DNA of 64,000 bases from Ottowia flava (lineage in GTDB: Bacteria > Pseudomonadota > Gammaproteobacteria > Burkholderiales > Burkholderiaceae_C): positions 1 to 64,000 of the forward strand of contig NZ_JBHUEJ010000002.1 of the NCBI RefSeq assembly GCF_042680565.1, in the 5' to 3' direction. The notes below the pieces were generated by a model. That model ran no database searches. It saw only the letters and a program-made list of their open reading frames with translations, and was not told the origin of the DNA. Positions 18,183-27,038 of the stretch are shown in pieces. Within the stretch, counting starts at the first letter, position 1. Each line of letters begins with the position of its first letter. Position numbers and translations under genes: made by a program.

Positions 18183-18554
18183 TCACCCCGATCGGCGTGT
18201 GCGCTTAGCGGTTGAAGGCGCCGACGCCAGAAATGCAGCGTGGTCGCTTGCCACCTGATCGAAACGGCGAACGAGGCTACCGCAGACCAGATCGCACAGT
18301 TCATGAACGGCGGGGTCGGCGATGCGGTAATAGGCCGCATTGCCACGGCTTTCCCGCGTCACCAGGCCGTACTGCGCCATCTGCGCCAGATGGCGTGACA
18401 CGTTCGCCACGCTCGACTGCACTTCCTGTGCAATCTCGCCCACGCTCAACTCGCCAGTGCCCAGCACGTTGAGGATGCGAAGGCGCGTGGTTTCCGAAAG
18501 CGTGCGGAAATAGTTGGCCACATGCTCCAGGGCATCGGGTGGCAGTTGCTTCAT
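18183..18554 (-). CDS. ArsR/SmtB-family transcriptional repressor
   Basis: A 123-residue winged-helix regulator. The DNA-reading helix is in LSVGEIAQEVQSSVANVSRHLAQM (about 36-60), with the wing in VTRESRGNAAYYRIADP. Two cysteines (Cys87 and Cys91, in ELCDLVCGSL) near the C-terminal helix could sense metal or reactive sulfur, but they do not match the Cys41/Cys107 spacing of BigR/SqrR. It is divergent from the SQR/RND operon, with an ArsR-type palindrome between them (18631-18668), so it very likely represses that operon and itself. A GTG at 18572 is an alternative start. The stop lies inside an 8-bp hairpin (18177-18197). Confidence 0.88.
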   Translation of the reverse strand: MKQLPPDALEHVANYFRTLSETTRLRILNVLGTGELSVGEIAQEVQSSVANVSRHLAQMAQYGLVTRESRGNAAYYRIADPAVHELCDLVCGSLVRRFDQVASDHAAFLASAPSTAKRTRRSG

Positions 18555-18630
18555 CGAGGCCACAGGGTTCACCAGTGAAGGTCGCTATGCATGGGGGAGT
18601 CTAACGCGGGCTTGTCGCGTTGTTTATTCA

Positions 18631-18668
18631 CGATATTGCGTATTTGCGTTAATGCGCAAATAATATCG
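18631..18668. promoter_or_regulatory. Putative ArsR operator in the divergent arsR/RND promoter
   Basis: Nested inverted repeats: the core ATTTGCG-6 nt-CGCAAAT (18642-18661), flanked by CGATATT and AATATCG. It is the AT-rich ATTTGC..GCAAAT type bound by ArsR/SmtB proteins, and ends 2 nt before the adaptor ATG. Binding here would block both divergent transcripts. Confidence 0.7.
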
Positions 18669-18670
18669 AA

Positions 18671-19756
18671 ATGCGCCGCCTCTGCCAACCCCGTTCCGCC
18701 TGTACCCAACCAACTGTCCCGTCGGTGGCCTGGCGGTGGGCGATGGCCGCCTTGCTTGCCGTGCCGGGGGTAGGCGCCGCCGCCCAACCGATCGCCAGCG
18801 TGGCGGTCGCCTCGGTGCAGACGTCGGACGCAGCCACCTTCGAGGGCACCGTCGAAGCCGTTCGACAAGCCGTGCTGGCGGCGCAGGTGCCGGGCACCGT
18901 GGTGCAGCTTCAGGTCAAGGCAGGCGATCACGTGCGTGCAGGACAGGTGGTGGCGCGTATCGACGCGCGAGCGGCCGAGCAGGGCGCTGCGGCCAGCGCT
19001 GCTCAGGCGAGCGCGGCGCGGGCGTCGCTCGACGTGGCGCGACAGGAGCTGGAGCGCAAGCGGGCCCTGTACGCGCGCCAGTACATCGCCAAGGCGGCCC
19101 TCGAAGCGGCTGAAGGGCAGTTTCGCGCAGCGCAGGCCCAGCACGCCGCACAGCTCGCGCAGACCCAGGCCGCACAGGCGCAAACCGGGTTTCATGTGGT
19201 ACGCGCGCCGTTCGATGGCGTGATCGCTTCCGTGCAGGTAGAGCAGGGCGACATGGCCATGCCGGGCCGCCCGCTGATGACGGTGTTCGACCCGTCGTCG
19301 CTGCGCGTGACGGCAGCCGTGCCCGCCGCCGCTTTGACGGCCCACGCCAAGGGCGCGCAGCTGCGCCTATCGGGCCGCGAAGAAGCCGTGGCGCCGGTCC
19401 GCGTGCAGGTACTGCCGACGATCGACCCGGCCACGCTCACGCAACAGGTTCGTGCAGACTTGCCCGCTGGCCTGAGCGGTATCGTGCCCGGCCAGTTTGC
19501 GCGCATCGTGCTGCCCGGCGCGGCGGCGGTGTCGTCAGCGCCTGCGAGGGTGTTCATCCCGACGAGCGCGGTGATTCGTCGCGCAGAACTCGTGGCCGTG
19601 ATGGTGCTGAGCGGGCAGGACCGACCTGTGCTGCGCCAAGTGCGGCTCGGGCCGGTGCAGGGCGCGCAAGTCGAGGTGCTGAGCGGGCTCGCACCCGGCG
19701 AACGTGTCGTGGCCGAGCCGCGCACGGCGCAGGCCAAGGCGCCTGCGGGCCGCTGA
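18671..19756 (+). CDS. RND efflux periplasmic adaptor (membrane fusion protein)
   Basis: A 361-residue HlyD/AcrA-type adaptor. It has an N-terminal export signal (AMAALLAVPGVGAAA), a split lipoyl domain (VPGTVVQLQVKAGDHVRAGQ near 80 and RAPFDGVIASVQVEQGDM near 180), a helical hairpin between them rich in Ala/Gln, and a C-terminal beta-barrel and membrane-proximal domain. It links the inner-membrane pump to TolC. The ATG at 18671 directly abuts the operator and no Shine-Dalgarno is visible; ATG at 18743 is an alternative start. The pump gene follows after 13 nt. Confidence 0.9.
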   Translation: MRRLCQPRSACTQPTVPSVAWRWAMAALLAVPGVGAAAQPIASVAVASVQTSDAATFEGTVEAVRQAVLAAQVPGTVVQLQVKAGDHVRAGQVVARIDARAAEQGAAASAAQASAARASLDVARQELERKRALYARQYIAKAALEAAEGQFRAAQAQHAAQLAQTQAAQAQTGFHVVRAPFDGVIASVQVEQGDMAMPGRPLMTVFDPSSLRVTAAVPAAALTAHAKGAQLRLSGREEAVAPVRVQVLPTIDPATLTQQVRADLPAGLSGIVPGQFARIVLPGAAAVSSAPARVFIPTSAVIRRAELVAVMVLSGQDRPVLRQVRLGPVQGAQVEVLSGLAPGERVVAEPRTAQAKAPAGR

Positions 19757-19769
19757 AGGGGCCAGATCG

Positions 19770-22700
19770 ATGTCGGCTTCACCTTCTTCCGCACGCCTGG
19801 GCATTTCTGGTCGGCTGGCGGCGTATTTCCAGTCGGCGCAGATCACCCCTTTGCTGGCGCTCGTGGCCTTTCTGCTGGGCCTGTTCGCGGTGATGGTGAC
19901 GCCGCGTGAGGAAGAGCCGCAGATTGATGTGACCATGGCCAACGTCATCGTGCCGTGGCCGGGCGCCAGCGCACGCGATGTCGAGGCGATGGTCGCCACG
20001 CCCGCCGAGCAGGTGCTCTCGCAGATGAGCGGCGCCGAACACGTGATGAGCGTATCGCGCTCGGGTGTGGCGGTGCTCACGGTGCAGTTCAAGGTGGGCG
20101 TGCCGCGCGAGACGGCCGTGGTGCGCCTGCACGACGCCGTGGCTGCACATGCCGACTGGCTGCCGCAAGGGCTGGGCGTGATGCCGCCCATCGTGAAACC
20201 CAAGGGCGTGGACGACGTGCCCATCGTCACGCTCACCTTGCACAGCACGCGCGAAGACACAGGGGCAAGCGACCTGGAGCGCATCGCGCACAGTGTGGAG
20301 ATTGAACTCAAACGCGTCGCCGGAACCCGTGAGGTCGTGACGGTGAGCGGGCCGGGGCGCGCGGTACGCGTGGACGTTGATCCGGCACGGCTGGCCGGCG
20401 CGGGCGTCACGCTGCCCGAACTGCACGCGGCGCTGGCGTCCGCCAACCTGGGCTTGCCGTTGGGTGACCTGACTGCCGGCAATCGCGCCATCGCGCTTGA
20501 AACAGGCGACCATTTGCGCAACGCGCGCGACGTCGCCAACCTGGTCGTCGCCACGCGTGGTGAAAAGCCGGTTTACCTGCGCGAGGTGGCCGAAGTGCGC
20601 GACGGCACGCCTACCGCAGCGCGCTACGTCTGGCACGGTGAGATCCGCACGGTGAATGGCGAACGGCAGACCGTTGAACATCCGGCGGTCACACTGGCCA
20701 TCACCAAGAAGCCTGGCGAGAACGCCATTGACGTCGCCAGCGGCTTGATGGCGCGCGTGGATGAATTGCGCAACACGGTGCTCCCAGCCGATGTGGAGGT
20801 CACCACCACCCGCAACTATGGCGAAACCGCCAGCGACAAGGCGCAGACGCTGATTCGCAAGCTGTTGTTCGCGACGCTGTCCGTGGTCGCGCTGGTGTTC
20901 TTTGCGCTGGGCCGGCGCGAGGCGGTGATCGTTGGCACGGCGGTGATCCTCACGCTCACAGCGACGCTGTTTGCGTCGTGGGCCTGGGGCTTCACGCTCA
21001 ACCGCGTATCGCTGTTCGCGCTCATTTTCTCCATCGGCATCCTGGTGGACGACGCCATCGTCGTCATCGAAAACATCCACCGCCACCAATTGCTCGAGCC
21101 CGGCAGGCCGCTGCGCGAACTGATCCCCGGAGCGGTCGACGAGGTCGGCGGTCCGACCATTCTGGCCACGCTCACGGTGATCGCCGCGCTGCTGCCGATG
21201 GCGTTCGTCAGCGGCTTGATGGGCCCTTACATGAGCCCAATCCCCATCAATGCCAGCATGGGCATGTTGTTGTCGCTCTTGATCGCCTTCATGGTGACGC
21301 CTTGGCTCGCTCGCCTGTGGATGAAAGCAGCCAAGGTGCACAGCGACGGGCATGTGGCCGGCCATGGCCTGACGCGCTGGCTGGCGCCGGTCTTCCGGCG
21401 CATCTTCGGCGCGCTGCTGGATACGCGGCGGGGGCGGCTGAACCGAGGTCTGCTGGGGCTGACGACGGCGGGGCTCATTGCTGTGTCCGTGCTGCTGCCA
21501 GTCGTGGGGCTGGTCGTGCTGAAGATGCTGCCCTTTGACAACAAGAGCGAATTCCAGGTGGTGGTCGACATGCCCGCCGGCAGCCCGCTCGAAGCGACGG
21601 CGGCGGTCTTGCGCGAGATCGGCGCCCATCTGACCACCGTGCCGGAGGTCACTCACTACCAGGCTTACGTGGGTACCGCGAGCCCGATCAATTTCAACGG
21701 CCTCGTGCGCCAGTACTACCTGCGCGCGGGCGGTGACATGGGCGATGTGCAGGTCAACCTGGTCGACAAGTCGCAACGCCACGAGAAGAGCCACGCCATT
21801 GCACTGCGGGTGCGGCCCGCGCTCGCGGCCATCGGGCAGCGCCATGGCGCCAGCGTGCAGGTCGTGGAGGTGCCACCCGGGCCGCCGGTCATGGCGCCCA
21901 TCGTCGCCGAGATCTACGGTCCTGACGAAGCCGGTCGGCGCGACGTCGTGCACGCCGTGCGCCGCGTGTTCGAGGCAACGCCAGGCGTGGTGGACGTGCA
22001 CGACACCACGTTGGTGGATGCACCCCGCACCCTGCTGCTGGTGGATCGGCGCAAGGCAGCGCAGCGGGGCGTCAGCCAACAAGCCGTTGCGCAAACACTG
22101 CGCATGGGCCTGTCGGGCGACGCTGCAACCTACCTGCACGACCAGAGTCGCTACCCCGTGCCAGCGCTGATTCAGCTGCCGGACGAACTTCATGGCGACC
22201 TCGACGCGCTGCTGCAGCTTCAGGTGCGCGGGGCCACGGGGGCGCTGGTGCCCATCCGCGAGTTGGTCACGGTGACCGACACGGTGCGCGAGCAGCCTCA
22301 GTTCCACAAGGACCTGCTTCCCATGGCGATGGTCATGGGCGACATGGGTGGCGCCAAGGCCGGCGACCTGGACAGCCCGCTCTACGGCATGTTCAAGATG
22401 CGCACTGCGCTGGCCGAACTGAAGATGCCCGATGGCGGCCAACTGGGCGAGTACTTCATCCGTCAGCCGTCCGACCCGTACCGGGGCTACGCGCTCAAGT
22501 GGGATGGCGAATGGCAGATCACTTACGAGACCTTCCGCGACATGGGTGCGGCGTACGCCGTTGGCCTGATCCTCATCTACCTGCTGGTGGTGGCGCAGTT
22601 CGGCTCGTACCTGATGCCGCTGATCATCATGGCGCCCATTCCGCTTACCGTGATTGGCGTGATGCCCGGACATGCCTTGCTGCGGGCGCAGTTCACGGCC

Positions 22701-23069
22701 ACCAGCATGATCGGGATGATTGCGCTGGCGGGGATCATCGTGCGCAACTCGATCCTGTTGGTGGACTTCATCAACCTTCAGCTCGCACAGGGCGTGCGGC
22801 TGGAAGAGGCCATCGTGCAGAGCGCCATCACACGCGCCCAACCCATTCTGCTGACGGGCCTCGCGGCCATGATCGGTGCGCTCTTCATTCTGGGCGATCC
22901 CATCTTCAACGGCCTGGCCATTGCGCTGATCTTCGGCATTCTGGTGTCCACCGTGCTCACCCTGGTGGTGATCCCCACGCTTTACTACATGGCGTACCGA
23001 AAGCAGTACGCCAGCCCACAGGCATCCGGTCCGGGCGATCAGGTCGGCGCACGGTCCGAGGCGCAGTAA
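19770..23069 (+). CDS. RND efflux permease (AcrB/MexF-like inner-membrane pump)
   Basis: A 1099-residue proton-driven RND transporter with twelve predicted helices and two large periplasmic loops. TM4 carries the proton-relay pair in SIGILVDDAIVVIEN (around residue 430), and the C-terminal half has GIIVRNSILLVDFIN. The N-terminal PREEEPQIDVTMANVIVPWP is typical of a heavy-metal/small-molecule RND subclass that is more common in sulfur and metal clusters than classic AcrB. The substrate is unknown. It forms a pump with the adaptor upstream and the TolC-like gene at 25012. SQR starts 24 nt downstream. Confidence 0.92.
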   Translation: MSASPSSARLGISGRLAAYFQSAQITPLLALVAFLLGLFAVMVTPREEEPQIDVTMANVIVPWPGASARDVEAMVATPAEQVLSQMSGAEHVMSVSRSGVAVLTVQFKVGVPRETAVVRLHDAVAAHADWLPQGLGVMPPIVKPKGVDDVPIVTLTLHSTREDTGASDLERIAHSVEIELKRVAGTREVVTVSGPGRAVRVDVDPARLAGAGVTLPELHAALASANLGLPLGDLTAGNRAIALETGDHLRNARDVANLVVATRGEKPVYLREVAEVRDGTPTAARYVWHGEIRTVNGERQTVEHPAVTLAITKKPGENAIDVASGLMARVDELRNTVLPADVEVTTTRNYGETASDKAQTLIRKLLFATLSVVALVFFALGRREAVIVGTAVILTLTATLFASWAWGFTLNRVSLFALIFSIGILVDDAIVVIENIHRHQLLEPGRPLRELIPGAVDEVGGPTILATLTVIAALLPMAFVSGLMGPYMSPIPINASMGMLLSLLIAFMVTPWLARLWMKAAKVHSDGHVAGHGLTRWLAPVFRRIFGALLDTRRGRLNRGLLGLTTAGLIAVSVLLPVVGLVVLKMLPFDNKSEFQVVVDMPAGSPLEATAAVLREIGAHLTTVPEVTHYQAYVGTASPINFNGLVRQYYLRAGGDMGDVQVNLVDKSQRHEKSHAIALRVRPALAAIGQRHGASVQVVEVPPGPPVMAPIVAEIYGPDEAGRRDVVHAVRRVFEATPGVVDVHDTTLVDAPRTLLLVDRRKAAQRGVSQQAVAQTLRMGLSGDAATYLHDQSRYPVPALIQLPDELHGDLDALLQLQVRGATGALVPIRELVTVTDTVREQPQFHKDLLPMAMVMGDMGGAKAGDLDSPLYGMFKMRTALAELKMPDGGQLGEYFIRQPSDPYRGYALKWDGEWQITYETFRDMGAAYAVGLILIYLLVVAQFGSYLMPLIIMAPIPLTVIGVMPGHALLRAQFTATSMIGMIALAGIIVRNSILLVDFINLQLAQGVRLEEAIVQSAITRAQPILLTGLAAMIGALFILGDPIFNGLAIALIFGILVSTVLTLVVIPTLYYMAYRKQYASPQASGPGDQVGARSEAQ

Positions 23070-23093
23070 TCCACCCTTGGAGGAGACAAGACC

Positions 23094-24383
23094 ATGGCAC
23101 ACATTGTGGTACTGGGCGCGGGGATCGGGGGCATGCCCGCCGCGTATGAGTTGCGCGCGCTGCTGGGCAAGGAGCACCGCATCACCGTCGTCAGCGCCAA
23201 CGACTACTTTCAATTCGTTCCGTCCAACCCCTGGGTGGCGGTCGGCTGGCGCAAGCGCAGCGACATCGTGCTGTCCATTGCGCCGGTGCTGGCCAAGCGC
23301 GGCATCGAGTGCATCGTGCAGCGCGCGGTGTCGATCGATGCGGAGGCCAACCGCCTCACGCTGGCCAACGACCAGGTCGTGAACTACGACTACCTCGTCA
23401 TCACCACCGGCCCCAAGCTCTCGTTCGACGAGGTGCCGGGTGCGGGGCCGCACGGCGGCCATACCCACTCCGTGTGTACCGTGGACCACGCCGAGCGCTG
23501 GTGGGCCGACTACCAGAAGTTTCTGGAAGATCCGGGCCCGCTTGTCATCGGCGCGATGCCGGGGGCGAGCTGCTTTGGCCCCGCCTACGAGTTCGCATTC
23601 ATCGTGGCCGCCGATCTGCGCAAGCGCAAGCTGCGCCACAAGGTGCCGATCACGTACGTCACGTCGGAGCCGTACATCGGCCATCTCGGTCTGGCCGGGG
23701 TGGGCGACAGCAAGAGCATGCTTGAGAGCGACCTGCGCAACCAGGACATCCGCTGGATCACCAATGCGCGGACGACGCGGGTTGAACCCGGCAAGCTGTT
23801 CGTGACCGAGCTGACGGACACTGGCACCGTCAAGGCCGAGCACGAGCTGCCGTTCAAGCTTTCCATGATGCTGCCCGCGTTCAAAGGGGCGGACGCCGTG
23901 GCCGCTGTGCCGAAGCTGTGCAACCCGCGCGGCTTCGTGCTGGTGGATGCCCACCAGCGCAGCCCGGCGTACCGCAATATCTTCGCGGCGGGCGTCTGTG
24001 TGGCGATTCCGCCCGTCGAAGTCACGCCGGTGCCCACGGGCGCACCCAAGACGGGCTACATGATCGAGACGATGGTCAGTGCCATCGCGCACAACATCGC
24101 CGCCGACCTGGCTGGCGAGCCCGCCACGGCCAAAGGCACCTGGAACGCCATCTGCCTGGCCGACATGGGCACCACAGGCGCGGCCTTCGTCGCGCTGCCG
24201 CAGATCCCGCCGCGCAACGTCAACTGGTTCAAGAAGGGCAAATGGGTGCACTTGGCGAAGGTGGCCTTCGAGAAGTACTTCATCCGCAAGATGAAGGCGG
24301 GCACCTCCGAGCCGGTGTACGAGAAGTACGTGCTCAAGTCGCTGGGCATCCTGCGGCTCGAGCACCCAAATACTACCAAATAG
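23094..24383 (+). CDS. sqr: Sulfide:quinone oxidoreductase
   Basis: A 429-residue FAD flavoprotein. The N-terminal dinucleotide fold is VVLGAGIGGMPAAYEL (5-20). Three cysteines fall at 128 (HSVCTVDHAE), 160 (GASCFGPAYEF) and 354 (AICLADMGTTG), matching the catalytic positions known for type I SQR (128/160/356 in Acidithiobacillus ferrooxidans). It should oxidise sulfide to sulfane sulfur at the inner membrane and reduce quinone; the amphipathic C-terminus (KWVHLAKVAFEKYFIRKMK) fits membrane docking. A strong RBS (GGAGGAG) precedes the ATG. Its last three codons and stop come from a hairpin repeat copy. Confidence 0.9.
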   Translation: MAHIVVLGAGIGGMPAAYELRALLGKEHRITVVSANDYFQFVPSNPWVAVGWRKRSDIVLSIAPVLAKRGIECIVQRAVSIDAEANRLTLANDQVVNYDYLVITTGPKLSFDEVPGAGPHGGHTHSVCTVDHAERWWADYQKFLEDPGPLVIGAMPGASCFGPAYEFAFIVAADLRKRKLRHKVPITYVTSEPYIGHLGLAGVGDSKSMLESDLRNQDIRWITNARTTRVEPGKLFVTELTDTGTVKAEHELPFKLSMMLPAFKGADAVAAVPKLCNPRGFVLVDAHQRSPAYRNIFAAGVCVAIPPVEVTPVPTGAPKTGYMIETMVSAIAHNIAADLAGEPATAKGTWNAICLADMGTTGAAFVALPQIPPRNVNWFKKGKWVHLAKVAFEKYFIRKMKAGTSEPVYEKYVLKSLGILRLEHPNTTK

Positions 24384-24400
24384 ATAGCTGCTTGCGCACG
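24372..24400 (-). repeat. GCTAT-hairpin repeat, copy 7 (overlaps the sqr stop)
   Basis: ACTACC-5 nt-GATAGCT followed by GCTTGCGCA, plus a second TTGCGCAAGC palindrome. It supplies the last codons (TTK) and the TAG of sqr. Confidence 0.7.
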
Positions 24401-24442
24401 TTGCGCAAGCGCTGGAACCACTTTTTACTTAGGAGAATTGAC

Positions 24443-24652
24443 ATGACATCCTGGCAAGCCGTGCGCACCATCGGTGGCGCCTTCATCCTGCTCTCGCTCG
24501 CGCTGGGCGTTCAGGGCAGCCCGATCTACCAATCGTCCAACTGGTTGTGGTTCACCGTGTTCGTCGGCGCCAACATCATGCAAAGCGGCCTCACGAAGTG
24601 GTGCATGCTCGAGACGATCATGCGCAAGCTCGGCCTGAAGGCCGGTGCCTGA
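24443..24652 (+). CDS. DUF2892 small membrane protein (YgaP-like)
   Basis: A 69-residue protein with two membrane helices. MTSWQAVRTIGGAFILLSLALG and TVFVGANIMQSGLTKWCMLETIMRKLG match the DUF2892/YgaP membrane-domain family, in which the domain is often fused to a rhodanese. AGGAGAA lies 7 nt before the ATG. A conserved Cys in TKWCMLE could carry sulfane sulfur. It is between sqr and the AhpD-like gene, so it is likely part of the sulfide response. Confidence 0.85.
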   Translation: MTSWQAVRTIGGAFILLSLALGVQGSPIYQSSNWLWFTVFVGANIMQSGLTKWCMLETIMRKLGLKAGA

Positions 24653-24661
24653 GGAGTGCCG

Positions 24662-25015
24662 ATGACCAAGAGCTATCAGGCCATCATCGCCGAGACCACT
24701 GCCAATGTGGGCAAGCTGCGCAAGGACATTCCCGATGTCATGCAGGGCTTCTACGCGCTCTCGGGCGCTGCGGGCAAGGCCGGCGCGCTGGACGAGAAGA
24801 CCAAGGAGCTGATCGCCACGGCGCTGTCGGTCGCGGCGCGCTGCGATCCCTGCATCGGCTACCACGCCAAGGCGCTGGTTCGCCTGGGCGCCACGCGCGC
24901 CGAGCTGGAAGACGTGCTCGGGATGTGCATCTACATGGGCGGTGGCCCATCGCTGATGTACGCCGCCGCTGCGCTGGGCGCCTACGAAGAATTCGGGGGC
25001 GAGAAACCGGCATGA
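24662..25015 (+). CDS. Carboxymuconolactone decarboxylase/AhpD-like protein
   Basis: A 117-residue protein with the AhpD redox signature AARCDPCIGYHAKALVRLGAT (CxxC plus the nearby His, about 60-80). Such proteins have thiol-dependent peroxidase or disulfide-handling activity; many were named after carboxymuconolactone decarboxylase without having it. It starts 9 nt after the DUF2892 stop with GAGGAG upstream, and its TGA overlaps the TolC-like start (ATGA). A thiol role next to sqr is plausible. Confidence 0.88.
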   Translation: MTKSYQAIIAETTANVGKLRKDIPDVMQGFYALSGAAGKAGALDEKTKELIATALSVAARCDPCIGYHAKALVRLGATRAELEDVLGMCIYMGGGPSLMYAAAALGAYEEFGGEKPA

Positions 25016-26499
25016 CGTTCGACGCCTCGGCGCGGTGCCGTTCCGCGCGCCCGCTGGTCCGCGCCATGCTGCTCGCCCTGGCGGCGTTGCCCGCAGTGGC
25101 CATGGCCGAAAACCTGCTCACGGTCTGGCAGGCGGCTGCGCAGCATGACCGGGCGCTGAACGTGGCGCGCGCCGAGCACACAGCCGGGCAGACCTTGCGC
25201 GAGCAGGCCGCGGCGCTGTGGCGCCCCACCGTATCGCTCGGCTTGGGCGCGGGCGCTGGGGCACAGCACACGCGCATGGAGGGCGCGCATTTCTCGGCGC
25301 CGGGCATGGGCGCGGCCAACGGGGTCGATTTTGGCCTGGACATGCATTCGGGTCTGGCCACGCGCGCTGCGCTGGAGGCGCGCCAGCCCATCTTCAACCG
25401 CAGCCGCGACGCGGCCCGTGCGCAGCTGGAGCTGGGTGCCGAGGTGGCCAACAGCACCTGGCGCGAGGCCCGTCAACAGCAGGTGCTGCGCACGGCCGAC
25501 GGCTATTTCAACCTGGCGCTGGCGGACGAACGTGTACGTTTGGGCGAACGGCAGGCCGAAGCGGTCGCCCGTTCGCGTACCGAGGCGCATGAGCGCTTCG
25601 AGTTGGGCGATGTGCCCGTCACCGATACGCATGAGGCCGACGCGGCGCTTGCCAGTGTGCGTGCGCAGTTGGAGGCAGCCCGGCTGCAACAGGCGTTGGC
25701 TCGCCAGGCGTTGGCCGACGGCACGGGCCTGGCAACGCCGCGCGCGCAGCTGCCGGGGCAGATAGCCGCCGCGGCGGGCTCGTTGCAAGACTGGCTTGAC
25801 GCGGCGATGGCGCAGAACCTGCGGGTCAGGCTGGCTGAGCAGGGCGTCGCGCTGGCCGAGCACGAAGCACGAAAACGCCGAGCCGCCAGCGGCGTGACGG
25901 TGGATCTTGTCGGACAGGCGTCGTTCGACCGCGTCGGCGGCACGGGCGGCCACGCCGCGACCAGCCGCAGCCACGGTGCGATGGTCGGCGTGCAGGTCAA
26001 CATCCCCATCTACGACGGTGGCATGGCCGGTGCGCAGGCGAGCGAGAGCGCGCGCCGTATTGAAAAGGCGCACGCACAGCTGGAGCTGGCGCGCGAGCAG
26101 GTTGCAGAGCAGGTGCGCGCGTCCTGGCTGGGCTGGCAGGCAGGCGAGGCCCGCTTGTTGGCGCTTCAGGACGGCTTGAAGGCGAGTGCCGCCCGCCTGG
26201 ACGCCACGCGTGTCGGGCGCGCGGTGGGCGATCGCACGCTGATGGACGTGTTCCAGGCCGAGAACGATCACGCCGCCGCCGCCTTGGTGCTGGCCGAGGC
26301 GCGCGTGGGCCAGGTGTTGAACCGGTTGAGACTGGCTGCGCTCGCCGATCGCCTTGACGACGGCGTGATGGCCGAAGCCAACGCGAGTCTGATGTCAGAC
26401 AAATCCATCGCGAGCGGTGCCGCCGAAGATCGTGGAGCCACGCGATCCCGGGACTTGGTGTCGCCAACGGCTTCTCGAACGCGCAGAGGTGCTCAATGA
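25012..26499 (+). CDS. TolC-family outer membrane efflux protein
   Basis: A 495-residue OMF with a signal peptide (AMLLALAALPAVAMA then ENLL). Two repeated coiled-coil/beta-barrel halves include LDMHSGLATRAALEARQPIF, YFNLALADERVRLGERQAEAV and ALVLAEARVGQVLNRLRLAA. It provides the outer-membrane channel for the RND pump three genes upstream. The start overlaps the AhpD-like stop (ATGA), so the pump and sulfur genes are interleaved in one transcription unit. Confidence 0.92.
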   Translation: MTFDASARCRSARPLVRAMLLALAALPAVAMAENLLTVWQAAAQHDRALNVARAEHTAGQTLREQAAALWRPTVSLGLGAGAGAQHTRMEGAHFSAPGMGAANGVDFGLDMHSGLATRAALEARQPIFNRSRDAARAQLELGAEVANSTWREARQQQVLRTADGYFNLALADERVRLGERQAEAVARSRTEAHERFELGDVPVTDTHEADAALASVRAQLEAARLQQALARQALADGTGLATPRAQLPGQIAAAAGSLQDWLDAAMAQNLRVRLAEQGVALAEHEARKRRAASGVTVDLVGQASFDRVGGTGGHAATSRSHGAMVGVQVNIPIYDGGMAGAQASESARRIEKAHAQLELAREQVAEQVRASWLGWQAGEARLLALQDGLKASAARLDATRVGRAVGDRTLMDVFQAENDHAAAALVLAEARVGQVLNRLRLAALADRLDDGVMAEANASLMSDKSIASGAAEDRGATRSRDLVSPTASRTRRGAQ

Positions 26500-26590
26500 G
26501 CAGCGCGGCACTTTTTTCCACGGGTGTGTGTCGCCATGTCGAGCGAATGCAGCCCATTTGCCAGCAGAGTTTTTCACGAAAGGAAGCACC

Positions 26591-26791
26591 ATGAAATTGA
26601 ACGTAGGTGGTATCGACCGCATTCTTCGCATCGTCGTCGGCCTCGTGCTGATCGGACTGGCCGCCACCGGCACCGTGGGCTGGTGGGGTTGGCTGGGCGT
26701 GATCCCGCTGGCGACCGGGCTGTTCCGTGTCTGCCCGGCGTATTCGCTGCTGGGCCTCAACAGCTGTCCGTTGCACGGCCCGAAGCACTGA
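26591..26791 (+). CDS. DUF2892 small membrane protein (second copy)
   Basis: A 66-residue protein starting MKLNVGGIDRILRIVVGLVL, with two membrane helices and a CPAYSLLGLNSCPL segment holding two Cys. This is the classic stand-alone DUF2892/YgaP form, clearly different from the copy at 24443. AAAGGAAG precedes the ATG. It closes the probable sqr/RND operon, 91 nt after the TolC-like gene. Confidence 0.9.
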   Translation: MKLNVGGIDRILRIVVGLVLIGLAATGTVGWWGWLGVIPLATGLFRVCPAYSLLGLNSCPLHGPKH

Positions 26792-27038
26792 ACCGGGGCG
26801 CGGCGCCGCGCCAGACGGCGGCGTGACGGTGACGCGCCTCCGGGCGAAGGCTGGCGTACGCATCGGTGAAGCCAGAAAGGGCAAGCCTGCGCGCGCGCCG
26901 AGTCGATAGGCTTGGTCGCGGAACGTGTCGCTCGCGCGTCGCAGGTGCAGGCCGCGGCGCTTCTGCTGGGCGTAGACTAGCGGTCGCCCCAGCCAGAAGA
27001 CCACAGCCCGGGCGCGGCGGGGCGCTAGGAGACACGCA

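Noticed and set aside
18177..18197. Hairpin CGCCGATC-5 nt-GATCGGCG at the arsR stop considered as a terminator
   Set aside because: No T-tract follows on the minus strand, and it overlaps the stop codon; it may affect mRNA stability but is not supported as a terminator.
19779..24365. A 1528-codon open frame on the minus strand
   Set aside because: It is antisense to the RND permease and SQR genes, is His/Arg/Gln-rich with no family motif, and mirrors their codon pattern. Long antisense frames are expected in high-GC DNA.
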